10,819 nt of DNA, from the NCBI GenBank assembly GCA_900543705.1, contig UQSL01000065.1, positions 1-10,819 of the forward strand, given 5' to 3'. The notes beneath the pieces are model-generated. The model worked only from the letters and a program-made list of their open reading frames with translations. It was not told the origin of the DNA and did no database searches. How positions within the stretch are numbered: position 1 is the stretch's first letter; each line of letters starts with the position of its first letter. Positions 1 through 7,898 of the stretch are shown here, one piece after another. The translations under genes were made by a program, and so were the position numbers. The DNA is from an uncultured Oscillospiraceae bacterium. Its GTDB lineage: Bacteria > Bacillota > Clostridia > Oscillospirales > Ruminococcaceae.

Positions 1-73
1 GAATTTCGTTTTTTATCTTGCGGGGAGCGCGATCGTAGGGAATACAAAGTTTAGATATTTCCTTTGCACCGCG
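1..73 (-). pseudogene. pfkA: Degraded continuation of pfkA past the stop
   Basis: Reading on in the same frame past the stop at 74-76 gives RGAKEISKLCIP, a clear match to the normal PfkA sequence RGAxxLxxxGIP. The next segment reads YDRAPRKIKNEI, where the family has the near-invariant xIGxPGTIDNDI containing the catalytic aspartate of TIDND. The alignment holds without a frameshift, but most key residues are altered, and the mismatches become denser towards position 1. This suggests either poor sequence at a contig end or a decaying gene. Which of the two cannot be told from the sequence. Confidence 0.6.
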
Positions 74-403
74 TTAAGGGCCGTCGCCGCCGATGACAAC
101 TAATCCGTCAATTCCGCTTTCAATACAGATATTCTTCGCCTTCTCAACACCTGCGGGCTCTTTGAACTCCAGGCAGCGGGCGGTATACAAAATTGTGCCA
201 CCACGATTTATAATATCCGAGACACTTCTCAGATTCATTTCAAACATATCCCCGTTTAGCAGGCCATTATATCCGCGGCGGATGCCGATTACTCGAATAC
301 CATTAAAAATAGCGGTTCTCACCACAGCACGGACAGCGGCGTTCATTCCCGGAGCATCCCCCCCGCTGGTTAAAACGCCGATTGTCTTAACAGTTTTTCC
401 CAT
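74..403 (-). CDS. pfkA: 6-phosphofructokinase, N-terminal part only, ended by an in-frame stop
   Basis: ATP-dependent 6-phosphofructokinase turns fructose 6-phosphate into fructose 1,6-bisphosphate, the committed step of cytoplasmic glycolysis. The first 109 residues are convincing: the ATP-binding GVLTSGGDAPGMNAAVR (9-25), GYNGLL (44-49), GGTILYTAR (68-76) and VVIGGDG (102-108). I chose the ATG at 401-403 because an AGGAGGA ribosome binding site (413-419) lies 9 bases upstream; a TTG seven codons earlier would place that site inside the gene. The frame stops at 74-76, where the family normally reads GGDGS followed by RGA. Family members have about 320 residues, so most of the protein is missing. 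The gene follows dnaE after 122 bases and has its own promoter. It is either broken or misread close to the edge. The family assignment is firm; whether the protein is functional is doubtful. Confidence 0.85.
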   Translation of the reverse strand: MGKTVKTIGVLTSGGDAPGMNAAVRAVVRTAIFNGIRVIGIRRGYNGLLNGDMFEMNLRSVSDIINRGGTILYTARCLEFKEPAGVEKAKNICIESGIDGLVVIGGDGP

Positions 404-421
404 AACACAAAATCCTCCTGT

Positions 422-441
422 CAAAGTAGCGATTTACTTTG
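422..441 (-). promoter_or_regulatory. Perfect 7-bp inverted repeat in the pfkA leader
   Basis: In the transcript sense the repeat is CAAAGTA, a 6-base loop AATCGC, then TACTTTG. It sits between the predicted pfkA transcription start (near 452) and the ribosome binding site (413-419), ending two bases before that site. It could be a leader hairpin that affects translation or an operator for a repressor. It does not fit the catabolite-repression cre consensus. The function is inferred from position only. Confidence 0.4.
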
Positions 442-458
442 CCTATTATCCTAATAAT

Positions 459-486
459 ATAATACACTGTTTTCAGTTCCTGTCAA
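459..486 (-). promoter_or_regulatory. Sigma-A type promoter of pfkA
   Basis: On the minus strand a perfect -35 box TTGACA (486-481) is followed by a 16-base spacer and a -10 box TATTAT (464-459). Transcription would start near 452, giving a leader of about 50 bases before the pfkA ATG at 403. Its position in the 122-base gap after dnaE suggests that pfkA can be transcribed separately from the upstream gene train. No intrinsic terminator with a U-run was found after dnaE, so readthrough is also possible. Confidence 0.7.
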
Positions 487-525
487 TGCACGTGCAATAG
501 AAAATCCCGCCGTTTTTTTGTGAAC

Positions 526-3500
526 TTATTTTTCCCCTTTCGGGATACGACATACTACCCGGTCCGGTCCTAAAATCCGTTGCAATTCTTTTATCAAGGG
601 CGTATTGACAAATGTCCAAAGATACTTTGGTGCACAGGTGTATTTCCTGGTGTCCTCAAAATAGACATAGACAGGGGTAACACCTTCAAAAATGGAAATA
701 ACATTAAGCGCCTTGGCAAGCTTCGGATCTTCCCTGTTCTTTACTTTTAAATACAGTCCATACCGTTTGGTGGGCGGCGGGGATAATGAGGGATTCTCCT
801 GCGAATAAGACCCCCTTCCCCTACTTCCCTGCATTAGCGCCTTATGGTCAATGTCCTTCAATTCAGCCGGTGTGTAAACGGCTTCACAGAGGACGACGGG
901 CGCCTCTTCTTCCGAGATAGACAGTTTTCCGGTCAGATAGACAATATTGCCCTCTGAGAGCAGATTGGAGTACTCCTGCAAGACCTTCGGGAATACCAGA
1001 ACCGACATGGTGGAAGTTGTATCCTCAATTGTCAAAAAGGCCATCATCGCCCCATTTTTCGTATTTTTCGCCCTTCTGGATTCCACTGAGCATACGATCC
1101 CCACCATGGTTTTGTCCTGATAGCGGGTTTTGATATCCTGTGCCAGGATATCGGCGATCAAATCCGTCTGCTTTTGCTCAATCAGCCCGGAATATGCGCC
1201 AACCGGGTGGCCTGAGATGTAGATTCCGATGGTGTCTTTTTCCATCAGCAGACGTTCTTTTAGGGAAAAATCCTCTACATAGGGCAGCCTTGGTTCCTGC
1301 GGCTTCTCGATGTCCGGGCTCTCAAACAGATTGAGCTGCCCTTCCAGATTACGCCGGCGTTGGTCATCGATGGAGTCCAAGACACTGTCCACAGCCTGGA
1401 GCATCTGGCGCCGGTTGGAAGGAAAAGAGTCGAAGGCACCGCAGCGAATCAGATTTTCCACCGCCCGCTTGTTGACATCCTCCCCGTACATCCGCTCGCA
1501 AAAGTCGTAAAAGGAGGTAAATTTCCCCTTTTGGCGGACTTTGATGATATTCTGCACCACTGCCCGGCCGAGGTTTTTGATAGCAAGGAGGCCGAAACGG
1601 ATTCCCTCCTCACAGACGGTGAAGCTCTCTGAACTCTCATTGATATCCGGCGGCAAAACCTTGATGGAAAGCCGATGACATTCGTTGATATACTCGATAA
1701 TTTTAGAGGTATTGTCCAACACACTCGACATGAGTGCCGCCATATACTCCTTGGGATAGTGGAATTTCAGATAGGCGGTCTGATAGGCTAAGTAAGCGTA
1801 GGCAGCAGCATGGGGCTTGTTGAAGGCATAGGAGGCAAAGCTTGACATCTCCTCAAAGATATCGTTTGCGATTTCTTCACTGACTCCGTTTCGCACAGCA
1901 CCTGGGCACACAATCGTGCCGTCCTCCTCCACAATGCCATAAATGAAGTTGTGGCGTTCTTTTTCCATGACGTCGTGCTTTTTCTTTGCCATAGCACGTC
2001 GGATTAAGTCTGCTCGTCCCAAAGAAAAGCCGGCGAGCTTTTGACAAATCTGCATGACCTGCTCCTGATAAACGATACAGCCATAGGTGACCTCCAGAAT
2101 TTCTTTCAGTAACGGATGCTTATAGGTCACAAGCTCCGGATGGTGCCGGTTTTGAATGTAGCGCGGGATGGAATCCATCGGGCCCGGACGGTAAAGGGAG
2201 ATAATCGCAATCAAATCCTCCAAGTTTTCCGGACACAGTCCAATCAGCACCTGTTTCATCCCACCGGATTCAAACTGAAACACCCCGTTTGACTGCCCAG
2301 TCGAGAGCATCTCATAGACGGCTTTATCCTCGGTTGAAATCCTATCGATATCAAAACCAGGAGTATGCTCCCGAATCATATTCTGCGCGTAGTGGATGAC
2401 CGTCAGGTTGCGCAGGCCGAGAAAGTCCATCTTAAGCAGCCCCAGCTCCTCAAGTGTAGTCATGGGAAATTGGGTGACAATCATGTCCTCTGTTTTTTGC
2501 AGTGGAACATAGTCTGCAACCGGAAGATCAGTGATGACGACACCCGCCGCATGGGTGGAGGCGTGGCGGGGCATTCCTTCGATTTTCTGCGCCATATCAA
2601 TGAGTTCCCGTACCTGACGGTCGGAATCGTACATGGCCTTGAGGTCTTTGGATTCTTTCAGAGCCTTGGCAATCGTCATACCAAGAGAAAACGGGATTTT
2701 CTTCGCCACCAAGTCGACGGATTGATAAGACATGCCAAGAGCTCGTCCGACGTCACGGACAGCTCCCTTGGCGGCCATAGTACCGAAGGTGATAATTTGT
2801 GCGACATGGTCGCTGCCGTATTTGCGGATGACGTAGTCGATAACCTCCCCACGGCGCTCATAGCAAAAGTCGATATCAAAATCCGGCATACTGATTCGCT
2901 CTGGGTTAAGAAAACGTTCAAACAAGAGGTTATACTTGAGTGGGTCGATTCCGGTAATCCCCATGCAGTAGGCAGCTAAGCTTCCTGCGCCGGAACCTCG
3001 TCCCGGCCCGACAGGGATATCTTTGGATTTCGCATACCGGATAAAATCTGCGACAATCAGAAAATAATCCACAAAGCCCATTTTCCGGATGACTCCGGTC
3101 TCGTAATTGAGACGCTCCCGTACCTTTGGCGAGCAGTCTTTGCCATAGATACGCTCTAGTCCCTCCTCACATAAGCTCATGAAGTACTCAGTATTGTCTC
3201 GTCCATCGGGTGCGGTAAAGCGTGGCAGCTTTGTGATGCCAAACTCGAATTCTATATTACATTGCTCGGCAATTTTTGTTGTGTTGGAGATGGCCTGCGG
3301 GACTTCGGAGAACAAGGCAGCCATTTCCCGACCACTTTTCAGGTAGAATTCCTCCGTTGCAAATTCCATCCCGTTTTCTTCCCCAAAGACATGGTTTGTC
3401 TGAATGCAGATGAGAATGTTCTGCATTCTGGCATCCTCTTTTTTGATATAGTGTGCATCATTTGTTGCAACTAATTCGATGCCGGTGTCACGGGATAACT

Positions 3501-4077
3501 GGATGAGTTTCGGCAAAATAACCTGCTGTTCGTGAATCCCATGATTCTGTAGTTCCAAATAAAAATTACCCTTGCCGAAAATATCTTCCAGCTCTTTTGC
3601 ATATTTGACTGCAGTTTCATAATCCTCATGCAGCAGTGTCTGAGGGATTTTCCCGGCAAGACAGGCGGACAAGGCAATCAATCCTCCGCTGTATTTGCGC
3701 AACAGTTCCTCATCCACACGCGGCATATTGTAGAACCCGTCAATATAGCCAAGGGATACCAGCTTGCTGAGATTGCGGTATCCCTCCATATTTTTGCACA
3801 GCAAGACCAGATGATAGGGACTGACATCGATTCGATGTACCTTATCAAAACGGGTACGGCGTGCGACATAGACTTCACAGCCGATGATCGGCTTAATTCC
3901 CTGTTTTTTGCACTCTTTGTAAAAATCAATGACCCCGTACATGACGCCGTGATCAGTGATGGCGGCAGCAGACTGCCCCATTTCTTTTATGTGGGAGACA
4001 TACTCCTTGATGCGGCAGGCTCCGTCGAGCAGGCTATATTCCGTATGTACATGCAGATGGACAAATGGATCGGCCAT
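526..4077 (-). CDS. dnaE: DNA polymerase III alpha subunit, DnaE type
   Basis: Catalytic subunit of replicative DNA polymerase. In Firmicutes DnaE works beside PolC at the fork, typically extending primers. The 1183 residues match the usual length. In order there are: an N-terminal PHP domain (about 1-210) with metal-ligand motifs HLHVHTEYS (7-15), TDHG (41-44), GCEVYV (66-71) and NDAHY (206-210); the palm with GPGRGSGAGS (357-366) and PDFDIDF (398-404, catalytic D401 and D403), plus a third acid in MDFLGLRN (D551); a likely beta-clamp binding peptide QLNLF (914-918); an OB-fold region (about 990-1065); and a Ser/Pro/Arg-rich linker (about 1084-1104) before the C-terminal domain. The intact PHP motifs suggest a retained metal site. 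The ATG at 4075-4077 is preceded by GAAAGGAA. It lies 29 bases after whiA and is probably co-transcribed with it. Very sure. Confidence 0.97.
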   Translation of the reverse strand: MADPFVHLHVHTEYSLLDGACRIKEYVSHIKEMGQSAAAITDHGVMYGVIDFYKECKKQGIKPIIGCEVYVARRTRFDKVHRIDVSPYHLVLLCKNMEGYRNLSKLVSLGYIDGFYNMPRVDEELLRKYSGGLIALSACLAGKIPQTLLHEDYETAVKYAKELEDIFGKGNFYLELQNHGIHEQQVILPKLIQLSRDTGIELVATNDAHYIKKEDARMQNILICIQTNHVFGEENGMEFATEEFYLKSGREMAALFSEVPQAISNTTKIAEQCNIEFEFGITKLPRFTAPDGRDNTEYFMSLCEEGLERIYGKDCSPKVRERLNYETGVIRKMGFVDYFLIVADFIRYAKSKDIPVGPGRGSGAGSLAAYCMGITGIDPLKYNLLFERFLNPERISMPDFDIDFCYERRGEVIDYVIRKYGSDHVAQIITFGTMAAKGAVRDVGRALGMSYQSVDLVAKKIPFSLGMTIAKALKESKDLKAMYDSDRQVRELIDMAQKIEGMPRHASTHAAGVVITDLPVADYVPLQKTEDMIVTQFPMTTLEELGLLKMDFLGLRNLTVIHYAQNMIREHTPGFDIDRISTEDKAVYEMLSTGQSNGVFQFESGGMKQVLIGLCPENLEDLIAIISLYRPGPMDSIPRYIQNRHHPELVTYKHPLLKEILEVTYGCIVYQEQVMQICQKLAGFSLGRADLIRRAMAKKKHDVMEKERHNFIYGIVEEDGTIVCPGAVRNGVSEEIANDIFEEMSSFASYAFNKPHAAAYAYLAYQTAYLKFHYPKEYMAALMSSVLDNTSKIIEYINECHRLSIKVLPPDINESSESFTVCEEGIRFGLLAIKNLGRAVVQNIIKVRQKGKFTSFYDFCERMYGEDVNKRAVENLIRCGAFDSFPSNRRQMLQAVDSVLDSIDDQRRRNLEGQLNLFESPDIEKPQEPRLPYVEDFSLKERLLMEKDTIGIYISGHPVGAYSGLIEQKQTDLIADILAQDIKTRYQDKTMVGIVCSVESRRAKNTKNGAMMAFLTIEDTTSTMSVLVFPKVLQEYSNLLSEGNIVYLTGKLSISEEEAPVVLCEAVYTPAELKDIDHKALMQGSRGRGSYSQENPSLSPPPTKRYGLYLKVKNREDPKLAKALNVISIFEGVTPVYVYFEDTRKYTCAPKYLWTFVNTPLIKELQRILGPDRVVCRIPKGEK

Positions 4078-4106
4078 ATGGATTCCTTTCTTGTATCTGA
4101 CAGCAA

Positions 4107-5021
4107 TTAAACTTCCTTTTCTCTGAGCTCCTCGGCAATCTTACTCAGCCGCTTGAGCCGGTGGTTGACACCGGATCGGCTGATAGGCTCTTTGAGCAGT
4201 TCCCCGAGTTCTCTTAAGGAAAGATCCGGATTATCCAGACGGAGCAGGGCGATTTCCTTTAGCTCATCCGGAAGAAAATCGATTCCCCTCTTTTGCAGGA
4301 TATACTGGATGTCCTGCGCTTGAATAGAAGCGGCAACAATGGTTTTCTCTATGTTTGCAGTTTCACAGTTTGTCACACGGTTTGCCTTGTTGCGCAAATC
4401 TTTGTAGATTTTAATGTTCATCAGCTCCAAGGAGGAGTGAACAGCTCCCATTGTGGTCAAGAGGTCCTCGATATTCTCACTTTCTTTAAGATAGAGGATA
4501 TGGCTCCCCTTACGCTGGGTCAGCTTTGGGGGAATCCCCAGTTCTTCTAACAGCCGTGCCAAATCCCGCGCCAACTTCTGATGAGGAGTAGAAAACTCTA
4601 GATGATACCCACGTACTGGGTCACTGATACTGCCGCAGGCAAGATAAGCCCCACGGAAAAAGCAGGCTATCTTTGCAAGACTGTCAACGTTTTCACCATG
4701 TACCCGCAGGATAATTTCCTCCGGGTGGTGATGAAAAAGCTCCAGAATCTGAATGCACTCCGGCGGTTCCACAACGGCGGAATAGGTACGTTTAACGCTT
4801 CTTTTGGGTTTACTGGAATTGATTTTTGGATTTATTGCGGCGATCGAACGCATTAGATTACAGTAGAGTTCCAGTACATAAGGGCTTTCCGTTTGAATGG
4901 ATACAGAAACGGGAGAAAATGTACGAGAAAACAGAAACAGACCATAGGCGAGCGCCTGTTGCAGATCTTTTTCCGGCGACAGGCCGGCCAGTTCCTTTTT
5001 CAAATCAAAGCCAAAGGACAT
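4107..5021 (-). CDS. whiA: DNA-binding protein WhiA
   Basis: WhiA is a conserved Gram-positive DNA-binding protein linked to sporulation in actinobacteria and to cell division and chromosome segregation in Bacillus. The 304-residue protein has the family layout: an N-terminal domain derived from LAGLIDADG homing endonucleases, with FRGAYLACGSISDP at 122-135 but no intact nuclease signature; the highly conserved segment NKANRVTNCETANI (211-224); and a C-terminal helix-turn-helix (about 267-291, SLRELGELL then SRSGVNHRLKRL). The frame stays open up to 5072, but I chose the ATG at 5019-5021 because it starts the typical MSFGFDLKKEL and has AGGGGGA just upstream (5028-5034). That ribosome binding site overlaps the rapZ stop codon, which suggests coupled translation. 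The separation from rapZ is 11 bases. The function is taken from the family. Confidence 0.95.
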   Translation of the reverse strand: MSFGFDLKKELAGLSPEKDLQQALAYGLFLFSRTFSPVSVSIQTESPYVLELYCNLMRSIAAINPKINSSKPKRSVKRTYSAVVEPPECIQILELFHHHPEEIILRVHGENVDSLAKIACFFRGAYLACGSISDPVRGYHLEFSTPHQKLARDLARLLEELGIPPKLTQRKGSHILYLKESENIEDLLTTMGAVHSSLELMNIKIYKDLRNKANRVTNCETANIEKTIVAASIQAQDIQYILQKRGIDFLPDELKEIALLRLDNPDLSLRELGELLKEPISRSGVNHRLKRLSKIAEELREKEV

Positions 5022-5032
5022 TTTGATTCCCC

Positions 5033-5881
5033 CTATTCCTTTTTGTCCACATCCCGATGGATGGCAAAACACGGAAAACCAGCTTCCCTCAATTTTTCGC
5101 TGAGCTTTGCTGCAAAGGCCACAGACCGGTGCTTTCCTCCCGTACAGCAGATGCCGACAGTCAGAAGACTTTTTCCCTCTTTTTGATAAAGCGGGATCAT
5201 AAAGGTGAGCAAATCAAGCAGTTTATCTAAAAGCTGCTGAGACTCTGGAAACCGCATCACGTATTCCTGTACGAAGCGATCCAAACCTGTCTTCCGCTTT
5301 AATTCCTCAATATAGTAGGGATTGGGAAAACAGCGGACATCAAACAGAAGGTCCGCATCCATACAGGAGCCGTATTTTACTCCGAAAGAAACCAGTCGGA
5401 TCGTAATCGGCCGAGTGAAACTCATACAAATCTGCGTGATAGTCTCCTTGAGCTGTGCCAGTGTCAGCTTTGTCGTATCGATGAGAAAATCCGCTCGTTT
5501 CTTTGCACTTTTAAGCAATTCGCTCTCCGCAGAAACCGCGCTTTCAATTTGAGTAAACTGGTCGCTGAACGGATGGACTCTGCGCAGCTCTTTGTACCGG
5601 GAAACCAGCTGATACGTTTCACATTCAAGATAGAGGATTTTATATTGATATCCCTTACTTTTCAGTGTTTTTAGGCTATCGTTCCACTGCAAAAAGAGCT
5701 TGCCGCAACGAAGATCGCAGACAATTGCAATTTTCTGTGTTACCGTTTCAAAGGTGCGGACAGTATCGTACAACAAAAGCGGAGGAACGTTGTCACAGCA
5801 CATAAAGCCATGGTCTTCAAAAGCCTGTAGGGTTTTTGTTTTGCCAGCGCCGGAAAGACCGGTAATGATAACCAGCTCCAT
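5033..5881 (-). CDS. rapZ: RNase adapter / nucleotide-binding protein RapZ (YvcJ family)
   Basis: A P-loop ATPase/GTPase. In Escherichia coli RapZ is an RNA-binding adapter that controls glucosamine-6-phosphate synthase through a small RNA; in Bacillus the homologue YvcJ affects competence and its precise role is less clear. The 282 residues show Walker A GLSGAGKT (8-15), DNVPP (30-34), an ELRRVHP segment (98-104), SFGVKYG (165-171), DLLFDVRCFPNPYY (177-190) and the C-terminal CTGGKHRSV (246-254) typical of the RNA-binding domain. The residue before CTGG is Cys (245), where the family usually has Gly. The ATG at 5879-5881 follows GGGAGG (5891-5896) with good spacing. It lies 40 bases after murB. 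The neighbourhood fits a role in coordinating amino-sugar and cell-wall precursor supply, but that is inference. Confidence 0.95.
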   Translation of the reverse strand: MELVIITGLSGAGKTKTLQAFEDHGFMCCDNVPPLLLYDTVRTFETVTQKIAIVCDLRCGKLFLQWNDSLKTLKSKGYQYKILYLECETYQLVSRYKELRRVHPFSDQFTQIESAVSAESELLKSAKKRADFLIDTTKLTLAQLKETITQICMSFTRPITIRLVSFGVKYGSCMDADLLFDVRCFPNPYYIEELKRKTGLDRFVQEYVMRFPESQQLLDKLLDLLTFMIPLYQKEGKSLLTVGICCTGGKHRSVAFAAKLSEKLREAGFPCFAIHRDVDKKE

Positions 5882-5921
5882 ATCCGTAAGCCTCCCAAAA
5901 CTTGTTCCGTCCTAAATTTAG

Positions 5922-6833
5922 TTAAATCTGTTTAACCTCACATTCCAAAGTGAAGCCCGTCTGCTCCAAAACCGTCTTTTGAATATGGGCAATCAATGTC
6001 TTGACGTCTTCACAAGTAGCGTTTCCCAGATTGACCACAAAACCACTGTGTTTGGTACTGACGGCAGCGCCGCCGATCTGAAATCCCTTGAGTCCGCACT
6101 GCTCAATTAAAGCACCAGCGAATGCGCCTTTCGGCCGCTTAAACATACTCCCCGCACTGGGATATTCCAGCGGTTGTTTCGCAACACGTTTGCTGTAAAG
6201 CTCATCCATTTTACATTTGATTTCCTCTGTTTTTCCAGGTACCAATTTAACTGTAACCGATAAGATACAATAGTCTTCCGGATGCAGAGAATAGATACTC
6301 TGTCGGTACCCAAATTGCAGCTTTTCGTCTGTAAAGCTATTTTGCTTTCCATCCATTGTGACATGGGAACAGCGGATGATAACGTCTTTCATCTCCCCGC
6401 CGTAGGCTCCGGCGTTCATAAAAGCAGCACCACCGGCAGAACCGGGAATACCGTAAGCAAACTCCAATCCGGTCAGTTTCTGTTCAAGTGCAAATTGGCA
6501 CAGAGTAGAGAGCTTTGTGCCGCTCATACAGGTAATTTCGTTTTCGCCGCTGAGTGTGATACCGGAAAGCTTAGGCCCGATGTGTATGACACAACCACGA
6601 ATACCGGCATCCTGAACCAACAGATTGGAACCGTTGCCGATAATATAGCAGCGCACCCCGTTATCATGACAGTAACGGAGTGCAGTACTTATCTGTATTT
6701 CGCGATCCGGTTCCAGAAAAATATCCGCCGGGCCGCCGATTTTAAATGTGGTGTGCTTGGACATCGGTTCCGAAAGCTTATATTCACAGCCGGTCTGCTT
6801 CGCGATCTGCTCGAGTGCTGAAATATAAGACAT
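5922..6833 (-). CDS. murB: UDP-N-acetylenolpyruvoylglucosamine reductase
   Basis: MurB uses FAD and NADPH to reduce UDP-GlcNAc-enolpyruvate to UDP-N-acetylmuramic acid, the second committed step of peptidoglycan precursor synthesis in the cytoplasm. The 303 residues carry the FAD-binding motifs KIGGPAD (31-37), GNGSNLL (66-72) and GIPGSAGGA (128-136), the FGYRQSIY segment (174-181), and the substrate/catalytic motif YPSAGSMFKRP (224-234) with the proton-donor serine expected at Ser229. Near the C-terminus LECEV (296-300) holds the expected acidic residue. Its length and the YPSAGSxFKRP motif suggest the shorter type II MurB seen in Firmicutes. The ribosome binding site GGAGG (6841-6845) lies in the 20-base gap after the glucokinase gene, so the two are almost certainly co-transcribed. 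Confidence 0.97.
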   Translation of the reverse strand: MSYISALEQIAKQTGCEYKLSEPMSKHTTFKIGGPADIFLEPDREIQISTALRYCHDNGVRCYIIGNGSNLLVQDAGIRGCVIHIGPKLSGITLSGENEITCMSGTKLSTLCQFALEQKLTGLEFAYGIPGSAGGAAFMNAGAYGGEMKDVIIRCSHVTMDGKQNSFTDEKLQFGYRQSIYSLHPEDYCILSVTVKLVPGKTEEIKCKMDELYSKRVAKQPLEYPSAGSMFKRPKGAFAGALIEQCGLKGFQIGGAAVSTKHSGFVVNLGNATCEDVKTLIAHIQKTVLEQTGFTLECEVKQI

Positions 6834-6853
6834 TGGAAAACCTCCGAAAATAA

Positions 6854-7816
6854 TTATTGAGCGTTCTTTCCAAGGAAGGCCGCTCCAATGATACCCGCAT
6901 CGTTGCCGAGTTTTGCCGCAACAACTTTAGTTCTCATGGCTTCGCCGCCGACGTTGAAGGACTCTCTTTTTACAATTCTACGCAGAGGAGCAAGCAGAGT
7001 TTCCCCTTCTTTGCTGATACCGCCGCCGATAACGAGATATTCCGGCTGAAGGATGTTGATAAAGCTGGAGATACCGTTTCCAAGGTACTCGATATATTCG
7101 TCAACGACCTTCTGTGCAGAAGCATCGCCTTCTCTCATTGCATCAAAAGAGGTACGGCCGCTGACTTCGTTGATATCACCATGAACCAGATCCCACATCT
7201 TGCTTTTTTCATCCTGGAGCATCGCTGACTTGGTCATACGGATAAGACCCGTTACTGAAGCATAGGCTTCCATGCAACCCTTTCTACCGCAGCTGCATGC
7301 GACGCCATTGCGCTCGATCACCATGTGGCCGACTTCAGCTGCTGCATGGTTGTAGCCGGAATAAATTTTTCCATCAATGATAATACCGCCGCCGACACCG
7401 GTACCGAGAGTCACCATGACACAATATTTGACGCCTTTTGCAGCGCCTGCCAGGCATTCGCCAAAGGCAGCTGCATTTGCATCATTTTCCACATAAACAG
7501 TCAGATGAAGTCTGTCCTCCATGAGTTTTTTTATGTTGACATCGTGGAAATCAAGGTTGCCGGCAAAGATTATCTCACCGGTTTCTTGATTAACAGCACC
7601 CGGGCTGCCGATTCCGACCCATTCAATATCGTCAATGGTCAGGCCTGCTGCATCAATTGCCTTTTGGGTGGCCTTTGCCATGTCGTCTGCAATTTCTTCC
7701 GCCGGCCTCGGGGCATTCGTTTTCATGTTGGCGCGTGCAACAATTTCATAGTTTTCATCGACAACGCCAACTGCGATGTTGGTTCCTCCGAGGTCAATTC
7801 CAATACAGTATTTCAT
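6854..7816 (-). CDS. glcK: ROK-family glucokinase
   Basis: Phosphorylates glucose to glucose 6-phosphate with ATP in the cytoplasm, feeding glycolysis. The 320 residues show the ROK layout: phosphate-binding DLGGTN (8-13), GIGSPGAV (68-75), ENDANAAA (110-117) with the catalytic base expected at Asp112, LGTGVGGG (137-144), EVGH (161-164), the zinc-binding CSCGRKGC (174-181) and IGGGIS in the C-terminal domain. There is no N-terminal helix-turn-helix, so this is a kinase rather than a ROK repressor. The start is the ATG at 7814-7816, behind AGGAGGAT (7823-7830). It lies 82 bases after hprK and 20 before murB. Glucose specificity is the usual assignment for this subgroup; a related hexose or N-acetylmannosamine cannot be excluded. 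Placement beside hprK and upstream of pfkA fits control of glycolytic entry. Confidence 0.9.
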   Translation of the reverse strand: MKYCIGIDLGGTNIAVGVVDENYEIVARANMKTNAPRPAEEIADDMAKATQKAIDAAGLTIDDIEWVGIGSPGAVNQETGEIIFAGNLDFHDVNIKKLMEDRLHLTVYVENDANAAAFGECLAGAAKGVKYCVMVTLGTGVGGGIIIDGKIYSGYNHAAAEVGHMVIERNGVACSCGRKGCMEAYASVTGLIRMTKSAMLQDEKSKMWDLVHGDINEVSGRTSFDAMREGDASAQKVVDEYIEYLGNGISSFINILQPEYLVIGGGISKEGETLLAPLRRIVKRESFNVGGEAMRTKVVAAKLGNDAGIIGAAFLGKNAQ

Positions 7817-7898
7817 GTGTTCATCCTCCTATATTTTAAACAATACAATAAACATTATAAAATGGTTGGTAAAAAAATTGTAATATGGCAGACACTAT

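Noticed and set aside
498..525. A terminator after dnaE, from the CCCGCCG plus T-run at this site
   Set aside because: The T-run is on the plus strand, opposite to dnaE transcription, and there is no GC-rich stem before it.
2365..2979. A 204-codon open frame on the plus strand inside dnaE
   Set aside because: It lies wholly antisense to the strongly conserved palm region of dnaE and shows no recognisable motif; the dnaE frame explains this sequence.
5022..5072. An upstream extension of whiA by 17 codons
   Set aside because: It would overlap the rapZ 3' end and place the good AGGGGGA ribosome binding site inside the gene; family members begin at MSF or similar.
6282..6821. A 179-codon plus-strand open frame opposite murB
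   Set aside because: It is the complement of conserved MurB motifs and has no recognisable domain.
7854..7859. A perfect TATAAT on the minus strand ahead of the glucokinase as a promoter
   Set aside because: No acceptable -35 box lies 16-18 bases upstream and there is no TG extension; kept only as a weak possibility.
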